DNA of 50,124 nucleotides. Source: Desulfovibrionaceae bacterium (GTDB lineage: Bacteria; Desulfobacterota; Desulfovibrionia; Desulfovibrionales; Desulfovibrionaceae). Location: the NCBI GenBank assembly GCA_910575755.1, contig CAJTFO010000010.1:1-50124 (forward strand), read 5' to 3'. This document shows, piece by piece, positions 1 to 9,289 of this stretch; position 1 is the first letter of the stretch, and the number at the start of each line of letters is the position of its first letter. A program made the translations under genes and the position numbers. The notes below the pieces were generated by a model that worked only from the letters and a program-made list of their open reading frames with translations, ran no database searches and was not told the DNA's origin.

Positions 1-1353
1 CCCCAGCACCTTTCCCTCATGCGCCAGCTCCACCAGAATTTTCTCTTTCCCCTTTTCCGTCACCGTGCGCGTGTTGGCGTCCCGGAGCCGGATACTTTCG
101 GCATAGTCCGCTTCCACCTTGGCAAGCCGCGATTCAGCGGACGCAAGGTATTTGAGACGATCCCGCATCCTGTGCTGACCGCGCTGATGCTGTGAATACA
201 GAGCCTCCAGCTTGCGTAAATCACTTGCCAACTGCACCTGCATGAGGATAAGAGGATTGCCGGAAGCTGCGGCTTTCATTTCCGCCGCATTGGCGGCTTC
301 AGAAGACACATCATCTATGACGCGCTGGAGCAAATCACCTTTTCTGAATTGCTCAATGGCGGCTGACTTGTACTCTATACATTGCCACATCCGCGCGTCA
401 TACGTCTGTTTTGTGGCGTAATTGTATATCTGTACAGAGAATGTATCGGGATCGCGCTCGTAGAACATATTCCCCTGACGGATAATGCGTCCATTGCGTT
501 GCTCCAGGTCAGACGGTCGCCACGGCGCATCCAAATGATGCGCGGCTACAAGGCGTTTCTGCACATTCATGCCCGCGCCCATCTTTGCCGTTGAACCGAG
601 CAGGATACGAACGCGTCCGGCGTTCATATCACTGAACAGCTTTGCTTTTCGTATATCTGTGTTGGCGTCATGGATAAAGGCAATTTCCTCGGCGGGAATG
701 CCTTTTGCCATGAGCTTTTGCTTCATGTCGTCATACACAGAGAAATTTCCGGACGAGAGCGCGATGACGGCATCCATGTCTGTGGCCACGGTCGGGTCTT
801 CGCCATTGTCGTTATCCGCTTCCATCCGTTCGGAATCTTCCGCGTCATCAGAAGGTTCAGCCCCCGGCTCCGACAAATCGGCGGCTTTGGGTACGCTTCC
901 CTTGCCGCCCTTGGGCGTGGACAGGTCGCAGAACACAAGCTGCGTGCCCTTGTCGGCGGAAGTATCGCGCCAGATGTCGTATATCCGCTCGACAGCCGTA
1001 TTGAGCTTTGACCCTTCAAAGTCATCGGCTGTCGGCTCGATAAGCCGGAAGTCCAGCCCGGCCTTGCGGGCGTCATTGGTGACTTTAAGCGGATTGTCGA
1101 TGCGCGGGTCTCTGGGCAGATTTTCCATGCGATAGATGATTTTCTGCATGTATTCAGCCTGATCCGGAGAGCGTTCCACAACATCATTATAGGGCTTGCC
1201 GCCGCTGACCGGCGGCGTCAGAGGCCGCTCCCCGGCCTGTTTCGCCTGTTCGTCCAAATCGCTCTTGGTCACGACATCGGCAAAGGTGCGGTACATGGAG
1301 AGCAACTCCGGCACGTTCTGAAACTTGGCGAAGCGGCTTTTCAACTTGTAGTT
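1..1353 (-). pseudogene. 3' fragment of giant N6-methylase/SNF2-type helicase, cut by island A
   Basis: The minus strand is open from 1353 to the window edge. It reads from VNYKLKSRFAKFQNVPELL to LVELAHEGKVLG and continues outside. It contains the second helicase lobe: an acidic linker, then GSTAKMGAGMNVQKR, the HHLDAPWRPSDLEQRNGR box with GRIIRQGN (motifs V and VI), and a C-terminal coiled region. Its frame joins exactly to the 5' part at 18521-18528 (ATGVNYK) if island A is removed, so both were one gene of roughly 1,800 codons. Such proteins are common on conjugative plasmids and ICEs and are thought to act on incoming or transferred DNA, but their exact role is not established. The fragment lacks a start and is probably not expressed as a functional protein while island A is present. 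Confidence 0.85.
1346..1353. repeat. Left attachment core of island A (TTGTAGTT)
   Basis: TTGTAGTT here is repeated at 18521-18528. To its left the helicase frame is intact, and to its right helicase homology stops. Island B shows the related core TCGTAGC at its ends. The element side is AT-rich. The region 1354-1667 has no gene; it holds the TGGATACCC repeats and presumably the hsdM promoter. Confidence 0.8.
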
Positions 1354-1412
1354 GACTCCTGTTTTATAGTGTATTTTATTGAAATAATAGGATAAAAATT
1401 TTAAAAATATTT

Positions 1413-1511
1413 TGGATACCCTGAAAATTACCCGGCAAAAAACAGGATGAAAAGAGACCGTATTGCATTGGACGGGATAAAGCCTTCCATGGGAATTTCC
1501 GCTGGATACCC
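1413..1511 (+). repeat. TGGATACCC repeats near left end of island A (candidate integrase arm sites)
   Basis: TGGATACCC occurs at 1413-1421 and 1503-1511, and again in the same orientation at 18268-18276 and 18378-18386 near the other end. The 1413 and 18378 copies share further sequence: TGGATACCCTGAA, then an ACCCGG and an ACAG/GGATG segment. Paired repeats inside both ends are typical of arm-type binding sites of P4-family integrases; the function here is inferred. Confidence 0.6.
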
Positions 1512-1667
1512 GCCGATTTCCTCTCTTTCAAGCTGTTTATCTTTGAAGAAATTTGGGGTACGTTATGCATCTGATATGGCCCATGATGACAACCTGTTTC
1601 AACCCATATCGAGAGTTGTTATCTTGTCTTCTCTGAATCCATTGACCTGTAATTTGGGAAAACTGTT

Positions 1668-4217
1668 ATGAACAAGCAGCAGCTTGCCGCCAAGATATGG
1701 GAATCAGCCAACAGAATGCGTTCAAAAATTGAAGCCAATGAGTATAAGGACTATATTCTTGGTTTTATCTTCTATAAATTTCTTTCTGACAAAGAAATAC
1801 AGTTTTTAAAAAATAATGATTGGACAGATGAATATCTTGTCGATTTGAATGAAGAAGATATTGAAACCGTAAATATGGTCAAACGTAATTTGGGGTACTT
1901 TATATCTTATAATGGTTTGTTTTCCACATGGCTAAAAAAGGGTGGCGATTTCTCCGCATCTGACGTGACAGATGCCATCTCATCTTTTAATAGAAACATT
2001 AGTTCTCATCATAAAAAAGTGTTTGAAGGTATTTTCAAAACTTTGGAAACAGGACTTTCCAAATTGGGAGAGACATCAGGAGCAAGAACAAAAGCTATTC
2101 GCGATCTGATTTATTTGATAAAAGATATTCCCATGGACGGTAGGCAGGATTATGATGTTCTCGGTTTCATCTATGAGTACCTGATCAGCAATTTTGCGGC
2201 AAACGCCGGAAAGAAGGCTGGTGAATTCTATACGCCGCATGAAGTATCGTTGCTGATGTCCGAAATCGTGGCCCATCATCTGCAAGACAAAAATGAGATA
2301 AAAATTTATGACCCTACGAGCGGTTCAGGGTCTTTGTTGATCAATATAGGAAAAAGCGCCGCTCGTTATGTGGGTAGTGAAGATCATATACAGTATTATG
2401 CCCAGGAACTAAAAGAGAATACCTACAACCTGACTCGGATGAATCTTGTCATGCGGGGCATTTTGCCAAGCAATATTTTTACCCGTAACGGTGATACGCT
2501 GGAAGAAGACTGGCCTTATTTTGAAGAAAACGATCCCGTCAATACCTATAATCCTCTCTATGTTGATGCTGTGGTCTCCAACCCTCCCTATTCTCAGGCA
2601 TGGAACCCGGTGGATAAGGTAAATGACGCGCGCTACGCCTCGTTCGGACTGGCTCCGAAAGGCAAGGCTGATTACGCCTTCCTGTTGCATGATCTGTATC
2701 ATCTGAAGCCAAACGGCATTATGGCCATTGTTTTACCGCATGGGGTGCTGTTTCGCGGAGGGGAAGAGGGAAACATTCGTAAAAATCTGATTGAAGAGAA
2801 CCACATAGATGCCATTATTGGTCTTCCTGCCAATATTTTTTTCGGAACAGGAATTCCCACCATCATCATGGTTTTGAGACAGAAAAGAGAAAACACGGAT
2901 GTTCTCATTATTGATGCATCCAAGGGCTTCGCCAAGCAGGGAAAGAACAACGTCCTTCGGGCTTGCGACATCAAAAGGGTGGTGGATACTGTCATACAGC
3001 GAGCCTCTGTGGATAAATTCTCCCGTGTCGTCAGTCGCGAGGAAATTCGCGGAAATGAATACAATCTGAATATTCCCCGTTATGTGGATTCTTCTGAAGA
3101 GGCGGAAAGCTGGGATATATGGTCTACCATGTTCGGCGGCATTCCTGAACAGGAGCTTGCCGGGTTGCGCGAGTATTGGGCCGCCTTTTCCTCTCTCAAG
3201 GAATCGCTGTTTCGACCTCTGAATGAAGCCTATTATGAATTGAAGGTTGAAAATCTGAAAGACGCGGTTCCGCTTCACCCTGACATTGTGGATTTTACCG
3301 CTCGATATACCAAAGCTTTTGCCGATTTTCCCGATTTTTTGAAGGCTGAATTGCAGGATAACATACAGGCAGTGAATACGGCGCGGGCGGAAAATATGCT
3401 TAGCGAGGATATTTTCCATCGGTTGCGTCCGATTCCGCTGATTGACCCGTATGAAGCGTATCAGCTTCTCGACAGCCGCTGGAAAGATATTGTCGTTGAC
3501 CTTGAAATCCTTCAGACCGAAGGGTTTGCCGCCGCCCGACAGGTTGACCCGCGCATGGTCGTCAAAAAGAGGGATAACAAGGATGTGGAAGTGCAGGATG
3601 GCTGGCAGGGCCATGTCATTCCTTTTGATTTGGCGCAGGAATGCCTGCTGGCGGATAAACTGCAAGCTCTGAAGGCTGAAGAGGAGAAGTTGGCCGACTT
3701 TGCCGGGCACTACGAGGAATTGCTGAGCGAACTGACCGATGAGGACCGGGAACAGCCTTTTGTCAACGAAGACGCCTTTGTGCCTGCCGAAGTAAAAAAG
3801 GCGCTCAAGGCCGGAATGCTGGATGCGTCCACGGCTGCCATTCTGAAAAAGGCGGAAAATCTGCTAAATCAGGAAAAAAGCCTCAAAAAGAAAATACGGA
3901 AAGACGCCGACGCGCTATACATAGAGACAAAAAATACCATTGAAAACCTCAGTGACGAACAGATTCTGAATTTGCTGCAACGCAAGTGGGTAACCCCCCT
4001 TGTTGAAGATATGAATGACCTGCCTCAAAGTGTGATTCGCACGTTGATTGCCCGCCTTGAAGCTCTGTGTACAAAGTATGAGACGACCTTTGCCGAGGTG
4101 GACGGTGAGATAGCTGAAACGGAAACGGCGCTCAGGGGGCTGATTGATGAACTGACCGGAAATGCTTTTGACATGCAGGGGCTTGCGGAACTGAAAAAGT
4201 TGTTGGGAGGCGAATAG
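1668..4217 (+). CDS. hsdM: Type I restriction-modification DNA methyltransferase subunit HsdM
   Basis: 849 residues. It supplies the N6-adenine methyltransferase of the type I RM complex and, with HsdS, modifies the recognition sequence. The N-terminal helical HsdM domain (MNKQQLAAKIWESANRMRS, residues 1-150) is followed by GEFYTPHEVSLLM at about residue 187, the SAM-binding loop YDPTSGSGSLLINIG at about 215 and the catalytic NPPY (VVSNPPYSQAW) at about 306. The protein is longer than the roughly 520-residue EcoR124I-type HsdM: about 330 extra residues after the methylase core are rich in charged helices and likely coiled coil. The start is ATG, one base beyond TGTT, with only a weak GGGA upstream. 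Its TAG stop lies one base before the hsdS ATG. AT-rich compared with the ICE backbone, so the operon was probably acquired from elsewhere. Confidence 0.95.
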   Translation: MNKQQLAAKIWESANRMRSKIEANEYKDYILGFIFYKFLSDKEIQFLKNNDWTDEYLVDLNEEDIETVNMVKRNLGYFISYNGLFSTWLKKGGDFSASDVTDAISSFNRNISSHHKKVFEGIFKTLETGLSKLGETSGARTKAIRDLIYLIKDIPMDGRQDYDVLGFIYEYLISNFAANAGKKAGEFYTPHEVSLLMSEIVAHHLQDKNEIKIYDPTSGSGSLLINIGKSAARYVGSEDHIQYYAQELKENTYNLTRMNLVMRGILPSNIFTRNGDTLEEDWPYFEENDPVNTYNPLYVDAVVSNPPYSQAWNPVDKVNDARYASFGLAPKGKADYAFLLHDLYHLKPNGIMAIVLPHGVLFRGGEEGNIRKNLIEENHIDAIIGLPANIFFGTGIPTIIMVLRQKRENTDVLIIDASKGFAKQGKNNVLRACDIKRVVDTVIQRASVDKFSRVVSREEIRGNEYNLNIPRYVDSSEEAESWDIWSTMFGGIPEQELAGLREYWAAFSSLKESLFRPLNEAYYELKVENLKDAVPLHPDIVDFTARYTKAFADFPDFLKAELQDNIQAVNTARAENMLSEDIFHRLRPIPLIDPYEAYQLLDSRWKDIVVDLEILQTEGFAAARQVDPRMVVKKRDNKDVEVQDGWQGHVIPFDLAQECLLADKLQALKAEEEKLADFAGHYEELLSELTDEDREQPFVNEDAFVPAEVKKALKAGMLDASTAAILKKAENLLNQEKSLKKKIRKDADALYIETKNTIENLSDEQILNLLQRKWVTPLVEDMNDLPQSVIRTLIARLEALCTKYETTFAEVDGEIAETETALRGLIDELTGNAFDMQGLAELKKLLGGE

Positions 4218-4218
4218 T

Positions 4219-5424
4219 ATGGCCGAACATGTCGGAAAACCAAAGGTTCGCTTCGCCGGATTTACGGAAGTTTGGGAACAGCGTAAGTTGGGGGATTTGG
4301 CGGAATTTAATCCTAAAGCAGAGTTACCTACTAATTTTGAGTATGTCGATCTTGAATCTGTTGTAGGTACAGAGTTAATTAATCATAGGACACAAACAAA
4401 ATATACTGCGCCATCTAGAGCACAGCGTTTGGCGCAATATGGGGATTTATTTTATCAACTTGTAAGGCCATATCAAAAAAATAACTATTTATTTGAACTT
4501 AATTCAGAGAACTTTGTGTTCTCAACTGGCTATGCCCAACTTCGCCCGTCTGTTGATGGATACTTTTTAATGTCTCTTGTTCAAAATGAGTATTTTGTAC
4601 AAAAAGTATTGGATAACTGTACAGGTACGAGTTACCCGGCAATAAATGTAAATGATTTAGCAGAGATAAATGTTTATACTTCTTTGAAAAAATCAGAGCA
4701 AGCCCGCATCGGCACCTTCTTCCGCCAGCTCGACCGCCTTATCACCCTTCATCAGCGTAAGCGCGGTCGCCTTGAAAATATCAAAAAAGCGATGCTGGAA
4801 AAAATGTTCCCGAAAAATGGGGCTGACGTACCGGAGGTTCGCTTCGCCGGATTTACGGAAGCTTGGGAACAGCGTAAGCTGGGGGAGATTGCGGATATTG
4901 TGGGAGGAGGGACTCCAAGCACAAGTAATCCTTCCTATTGGAATGGAGATATTGATTGGTATGCTCCAGCAGAAATTGGCGAGCAGATTTTCTTAACCGG
5001 AAGTCAAAAGAAAATAACTGCAAATGGCTTACAAAAATGTTCGGCGGCTCTTCTACCTGTCGGCACCGTTTTGTTCACCTCTCGCGCAGGTATTGGAAAT
5101 ACTGCGATTTTGGCAAAGCAAGCCGCGACCAATCAGGGCTTTCAATCCATTGTGCCCGATTTCAAAATTGCGGACTCGTACTTCATTTTTTCACGCACCC
5201 ATGAGTTAAAAAAGTTTGCGGAGATTGTTGGCGCAGGTTCTACGTTTACCGAAGTATCAGGAAAGCAAATGTCGAGAATACCGATTCTGATGCCCAAACT
5301 TGATGAACAAGCGCGTATCGGCACCTTCTTTCGTCACCTCGATCGCCTTATCACCCTTCATCAGCGTAAGGTGGAATTGCTGCAAAATATCAAGAAGGCC
5401 TGCCTTGAGGCGATGTTTGCATAG
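4219..5424 (+). CDS. hsdS: Type I restriction-modification specificity subunit HsdS
   Basis: 401 residues. HsdS chooses the bipartite DNA target through two target-recognition domains (TRDs). The protein is an internal duplication. Each half begins with VRFAGFTE(V/A)WEQRKLG, carries a variable TRD (about residues 25-155 and 220-360) and ends with EQARIGTFFR(Q/H)LDRLITLHQRK and a helical spacer. In DNA, each TRD lies between two copies of CAGCGTAAG. The second TRD starts GGGTPSTSNPSYW, a pattern common in HsdS. The ATG has a good GGGAGG Shine-Dalgarno sequence inside the end of hsdM. Two spare TRD cassettes with the same borders lie downstream of hsdR, so this gene may be able to change specificity. 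Confidence 0.95.
   Translation: MAEHVGKPKVRFAGFTEVWEQRKLGDLAEFNPKAELPTNFEYVDLESVVGTELINHRTQTKYTAPSRAQRLAQYGDLFYQLVRPYQKNNYLFELNSENFVFSTGYAQLRPSVDGYFLMSLVQNEYFVQKVLDNCTGTSYPAINVNDLAEINVYTSLKKSEQARIGTFFRQLDRLITLHQRKRGRLENIKKAMLEKMFPKNGADVPEVRFAGFTEAWEQRKLGEIADIVGGGTPSTSNPSYWNGDIDWYAPAEIGEQIFLTGSQKKITANGLQKCSAALLPVGTVLFTSRAGIGNTAILAKQAATNQGFQSIVPDFKIADSYFIFSRTHELKKFAEIVGAGSTFTEVSGKQMSRIPILMPKLDEQARIGTFFRHLDRLITLHQRKVELLQNIKKACLEAMFA
4279..5370 (+). repeat. CAGCGTAAG direct repeats bordering the two TRDs of hsdS
   Basis: CAGCGTAAG lies at 4279-4287, 4753-4761, 4870-4878 and 5362-5370, encoding the QRK of EQRKL at the start and HQRK at the end of each TRD. The same motif borders the spare cassettes at 9300-9308, 9867-9875 and 10365-10373; the end of the first spare copy reads CAGCGTAGT at 9798. 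Distances between the borders of a cassette (474, 492, 498, 498 bases) are all multiples of three, so exchange at these sites keeps the frame. Confidence 0.75.
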
Positions 5425-5432
5425 GAAACAGC

Positions 5433-6050
5433 ATGGTACTTCAAAACAAACTGGGATTGACCGAGGCGGCGGAGCTTGCCCGCGCCGAAGAAAAGCTGAG
5501 CAAAGCCAGGGCTGCCCTTCTTTTTGAACAGGGGGTGCTTGATAATTTACCGGCAGGCACCTTTTCCTCCCTTGCGGCTATTCATCGCTTTTTGTTTGAG
5601 GAAATTTATCCCTTTGCTGGGCAGGTACGCCAGGTGAACATCTCCAAGGGGCAGTTTCGTTTCGCCTCCGTCCTGTATCTGAAAGACGCCCTGCGGCGTA
5701 TAGACCAGATGCCGCAAGGGAATTTTGATGAAATTGTGGAAAAATATGTGGAAATGAATGTGGCCCATCCTTTCCGGGAGGGGAATGGGCGTAGCGCCCG
5801 TATCTGGCTGGACGCCATGCTGAAAAAGGAATTGCGGATGGTTGTGGACTGGAGCCGAATAGATCGGGAAGTATATCTGCAGGCAATGGAACGCAGCCCT
5901 GTAAATGATGCCGAGATCAAGCAACTTTTGAAAAACTCTCTGACCGAACACGTCAATGACCGGGCTGTCTATATGAAGGGTATAGACGCCAGCTATCACT
6001 ATGAAGGGTACCACACGTTTCGCATGGAAGAATTAAGGCGGGAGGGGTGA
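5433..6050 (+). CDS. fic: Fic-family AMP-transferase encoded within the RM operon
   Basis: 205 residues with the Fic active-site loop HPFREGNGRSAR at about residue 111 (catalytic His plus nucleotide-binding Gly-Asn-Gly-Arg), so the enzyme should be able to transfer AMP or another nucleotide from a triphosphate to a hydroxyl group of a target protein. The beta-hairpin flap region (GQFRFASVLYLKDAL) lies about 40 residues before it. I see no obvious N-terminal inhibitory (S/T)xxxE(G/N) helix and no separate small antitoxin gene next to it. It lies 8 bases after hsdS and 3 bases before hsdR, so it is co-expressed with the RM enzyme. Fic proteins are often found between hsdS and hsdR, but their target there is not known to me. 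Confidence 0.9.
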   Translation: MVLQNKLGLTEAAELARAEEKLSKARAALLFEQGVLDNLPAGTFSSLAAIHRFLFEEIYPFAGQVRQVNISKGQFRFASVLYLKDALRRIDQMPQGNFDEIVEKYVEMNVAHPFREGNGRSARIWLDAMLKKELRMVVDWSRIDREVYLQAMERSPVNDAEIKQLLKNSLTEHVNDRAVYMKGIDASYHYEGYHTFRMEELRREG

Positions 6051-6053
6051 ATT

Positions 6054-9000
6054 ATGACGTTTCGCAATGAAAGGGAATTTGAAGATGCGATCGTTGCCAT
6101 GTTACCCTCAGTGGGGTGGGATAGCAATGTGCTGGAAAATTATGATGAAGATCAGTTTTTGCAAAATTGGGCTGATATTCTTTTTGAAAACAACAGAAGC
6201 ATAGATCGCCTTAATGACTTCCCGCTGACAAACAGTGAAATACAGCAAATTCTTGAACAAATAAAGGATCTTAAAACGCCGCTCAAACTTAACGGTTTTA
6301 TCAATGGCGGCAGTGTTCAAATTGTTCGTGACAACCCGAAAGACGAGCTGCATTTTGGCAAGGAAATTTCCCTGACAATTTTTAACCGCAAGGAAATAGC
6401 GGCAGGCAAAAGCCGTTATCAGATTGCAAGGCAACCCCGATTTTCCGCCAGCTCAAAAATACTCAATGATCGTCGGGGTGATATACTGCTGTTGATCAAC
6501 GGAATGCCGGTCATCCATATCGAATTGAAGAGAAGCGGCGTGCCTGTCAGCCAGGCATGCAACCAGATAGAGAAATATTCCACTGAGGGGTGTTTTTCCG
6601 GCCTTTTTTCACTGGTGCAGGTTTTTGTCGCCATGACCCCGGAAGAGGCTCTTTATTTTGCCAATCCTGGCCCGGAAGGCAAATTCAATCCCGACTATTA
6701 TTTTCACTGGGCTGATTTTGCCAATGAACCCATAAATGCCTGGGACAGTTTCACTCGCGACCTGCTTTCCATCCCCATGGCGCATCAGCTTATCGGTTTT
6801 TACACGGTTGCGGATGGTTCAGACGGCGTGTTGAAAGTGATGCGCAGTTACCAGTATCAGGCGGCCAACGCCATTTCCGACAAAGTGGCCAAGTCTCGCT
6901 GGGAAGCGGAAAATCTGGGCGCAAACCAGCGCGGCGGTTTTGTCTGGCATACAACGGGTTCCGGCAAGACCATGACTTCATTCAAGTCCGCTCAACTGAT
7001 CGCCGCCTCCCATGATGCGGACAAGGTTATCTTTCTGATGGATCGAATCGAATTGGGAACGCAAAGCCTGAAGGAATACCGGGGGTTCGCTGAAGAGAAT
7101 GAAGCGGTACAGGCAACGGAAAATACCAGTGTTCTTGTCGGCAAACTGAAAAGTGGCAACCCGTCGGATACGCTGATTGTTACGTCCATCCAGAAAATGA
7201 GCAATATCAGGGACGAGGGCGACTACGGCCTGAATGCCGCCGATCTGGCAAGGATACAATCCAGACGCCTTGTTTTCATTGTGGATGAATGCCACCGCTC
7301 CACGTTCGGCGATATGCTGCGAACCATCAAGGAGACGTTTCCCCTGGCCATGTTCTTTGGGTTTACCGGGACGCCGATTCACGAAGAAAATCAGAAAAAA
7401 CAAAGCACAACATCCACTATATTCGGTGATGAGCTGCACCGCTATAGTATCGCTGACGGGATACGGGACAAAAATGTGCTTGGATTTGATCCATATAAAG
7501 TGACAACCTATAAAGATCAGGATGTTCGGAATATAATTGCTCTTGAAAAAGCCAGAGCGTTGGATGTGGAAGAAGTTTATTCCGATCCTCGAAAAGAAAG
7601 AATTTTTTATCACTACATGAATTTGCCAATGGCGGGAAAACTGGATTCCAACTGTAAATACAAAAAGGGAATTGAGGATTATATTCCTGTCGAACAATAT
7701 CAAAATCAAGAACATCAAAATAAAGTGGTTGAGGATATTCTTGAAAATTGGTCCATACTCAGCCATAAAGAAAAATTTCATGCCATTTTTGCAACATCTT
7801 CCATACCTGAAGCCATAGAATATTATCGACGGTTCAAGGAAAAAAGCAGCAAACTCAAAATTACGGCATTATTTGACCCCAGTATTGATAATGATAACGC
7901 TGCAAACGCTCTGGATAAGGAAGCCGGACTGAAAGAAATCATTGAAGATTATAATGCTCGATATAACCAGCACTTCACGATTCCGACATTTCATGCCATG
8001 AAGAAGGATATTGCCTCTCGACTGGCGCATAAAAAACCGTATGAGCGTATTGAGCGTGATCCACAAAAACAGATTGACCTGTTGATTGTTGTCGACCAGA
8101 TGTTGACGGGCTTTGACTCAAAATGGATCAATACCTTGTATCTGGATAAAGTTCTCCACTATGAAAATATTATTCAGGCATTTTCTCGTACCAATCGCCT
8201 TTTTGGGCCGGATAAACCTTTTGGAACCATTAAGTATTACCGCTACCCTCACACCATGGAGAGGGAGATCAAAGCGGCCGTAAAACTATACTCCGGCGAT
8301 AAGCCTCTGGCTCTCTTTGTCCAGAGGCTTTCCGAAAACATTGAGGGGATGAACAGAACTTTTGCCCAAATATTCGACTTGTTCAAAGCCGCAAAAATTG
8401 AAAACTTTGCAAAACTTCCAGACGACGTTTCCGAACGCAACAAGTTTGTCAAGTTGTTCAATGAATTTAATACCTATCTTGAAGCTGCGACGGTACAAGG
8501 CTTTTCATGGACTAAAAATAACTATGAATTTACAGATATAGATACAGGAAAACCGTATATTATAGCGGTCATAATCAGCGAACATGATTATAACACTCTT
8601 GTCAAACGGTATCAGGAACTGCATACCAGCACGGGAGATGGCGGTGACTCGGAAAATGTTCCCTATGACCTTAAGGGATATATTACAACTATTGAAACGG
8701 ATAAAATTGATTCAGACTATATGAATAGTCGATTTGTAAAATATATCAAAATATCACAACAAGCGAATGTAAGTGAAGAAGAAAAGCTTCAGGCAAGGGA
8801 TGATTTGCATAAGTCATTTGCCAGTCTTTCCCAGGAAGAGCAGAAAGTGGCAAATATTCTACTCCATGAGATGCAGCGCGAAGATTTTATCTATGAAGAT
8901 GGCAAAACATTTCGTGACTATATTTCTGAATACATGTTTAAAAAACATAACGATAACGTTCATGCCTGTGCCTGTACACTTGGAGTTGATGAAAAATTAT

Positions 9001-9227
9001 TGCGCAGCATCATGGATTTACATTTAACGTCGCAAACTCTAAATGAATTTGGGCGATATGATAAATTGAAAAATACTGTCGACAAGAAAAAAGCCAAAGA
9101 GTATTTTGAATTCGAGGAAGGAAAGCCCATCCCTCCCCACAAGGTAATGGGTAAGGTTGACAGTTTTCTTGTCAATTTCATTCTCAGCGGAGGATTTGAT
9201 ATTTCAAAACCCAAAACTTACGCTTAA
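6054..9227 (+). CDS. hsdR: Type I restriction endonuclease/translocase subunit HsdR
   Basis: 1,057 residues, close to EcoR124I HsdR (about 1,040). It cuts unmethylated DNA after ATP-driven translocation. The N-terminal PD-(D/E)xK nuclease is visible as DILLLINGMPVIHIELKRSG at about residues 143-162 (Asp and Glu-x-Lys). The motor follows: HTTGSGKT (Walker A, about residue 304), VDECHRS (DEAD-like box, about 413), FGFTGTPI (motif III) and FSRTNRL at about 715 (motif VI region). A C-terminal helical region binds the methylase core in this family. The ATG lies just after the fic stop and a GGAGGGGTG sequence. A rho-independent terminator follows 28 bases after the stop, so the RM operon ends here. 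Confidence 0.95.
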   Translation: MTFRNEREFEDAIVAMLPSVGWDSNVLENYDEDQFLQNWADILFENNRSIDRLNDFPLTNSEIQQILEQIKDLKTPLKLNGFINGGSVQIVRDNPKDELHFGKEISLTIFNRKEIAAGKSRYQIARQPRFSASSKILNDRRGDILLLINGMPVIHIELKRSGVPVSQACNQIEKYSTEGCFSGLFSLVQVFVAMTPEEALYFANPGPEGKFNPDYYFHWADFANEPINAWDSFTRDLLSIPMAHQLIGFYTVADGSDGVLKVMRSYQYQAANAISDKVAKSRWEAENLGANQRGGFVWHTTGSGKTMTSFKSAQLIAASHDADKVIFLMDRIELGTQSLKEYRGFAEENEAVQATENTSVLVGKLKSGNPSDTLIVTSIQKMSNIRDEGDYGLNAADLARIQSRRLVFIVDECHRSTFGDMLRTIKETFPLAMFFGFTGTPIHEENQKKQSTTSTIFGDELHRYSIADGIRDKNVLGFDPYKVTTYKDQDVRNIIALEKARALDVEEVYSDPRKERIFYHYMNLPMAGKLDSNCKYKKGIEDYIPVEQYQNQEHQNKVVEDILENWSILSHKEKFHAIFATSSIPEAIEYYRRFKEKSSKLKITALFDPSIDNDNAANALDKEAGLKEIIEDYNARYNQHFTIPTFHAMKKDIASRLAHKKPYERIERDPQKQIDLLIVVDQMLTGFDSKWINTLYLDKVLHYENIIQAFSRTNRLFGPDKPFGTIKYYRYPHTMEREIKAAVKLYSGDKPLALFVQRLSENIEGMNRTFAQIFDLFKAAKIENFAKLPDDVSERNKFVKLFNEFNTYLEAATVQGFSWTKNNYEFTDIDTGKPYIIAVIISEHDYNTLVKRYQELHTSTGDGGDSENVPYDLKGYITTIETDKIDSDYMNSRFVKYIKISQQANVSEEEKLQARDDLHKSFASLSQEEQKVANILLHEMQREDFIYEDGKTFRDYISEYMFKKHNDNVHACACTLGVDEKLLRSIMDLHLTSQTLNEFGRYDKLKNTVDKKKAKEYFEFEEGKPIPPHKVMGKVDSFLVNFILSGGFDISKPKTYA

Positions 9228-9254
9228 TACCAGCGGAGTATCATGCATATCAGC

Positions 9255-9286
9255 AAAGAGCCGGAGTGTTTGCTTCGGCTCTTTTT
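9255..9286 (+). terminator. Rho-independent terminator after hsdR
   Basis: A 12-bp stem (AAAGAGCCGGAG pairing with CTTCGGCTCTTT, one G-U pair) with a six-base loop, running into a T tract at 9282-9286. It closes the hsdM-hsdR operon. The spare hsdS cassettes begin only about 7 bases after it. Confidence 0.85.
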
Positions 9287-9289
9287 ATA

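Noticed and set aside
569..1187. Open frames on both strands in the left 1.3 kb
   Set aside because: Shadows of the true minus-strand helicase frame, which is open to the window edge and carries helicase motifs V and VI.
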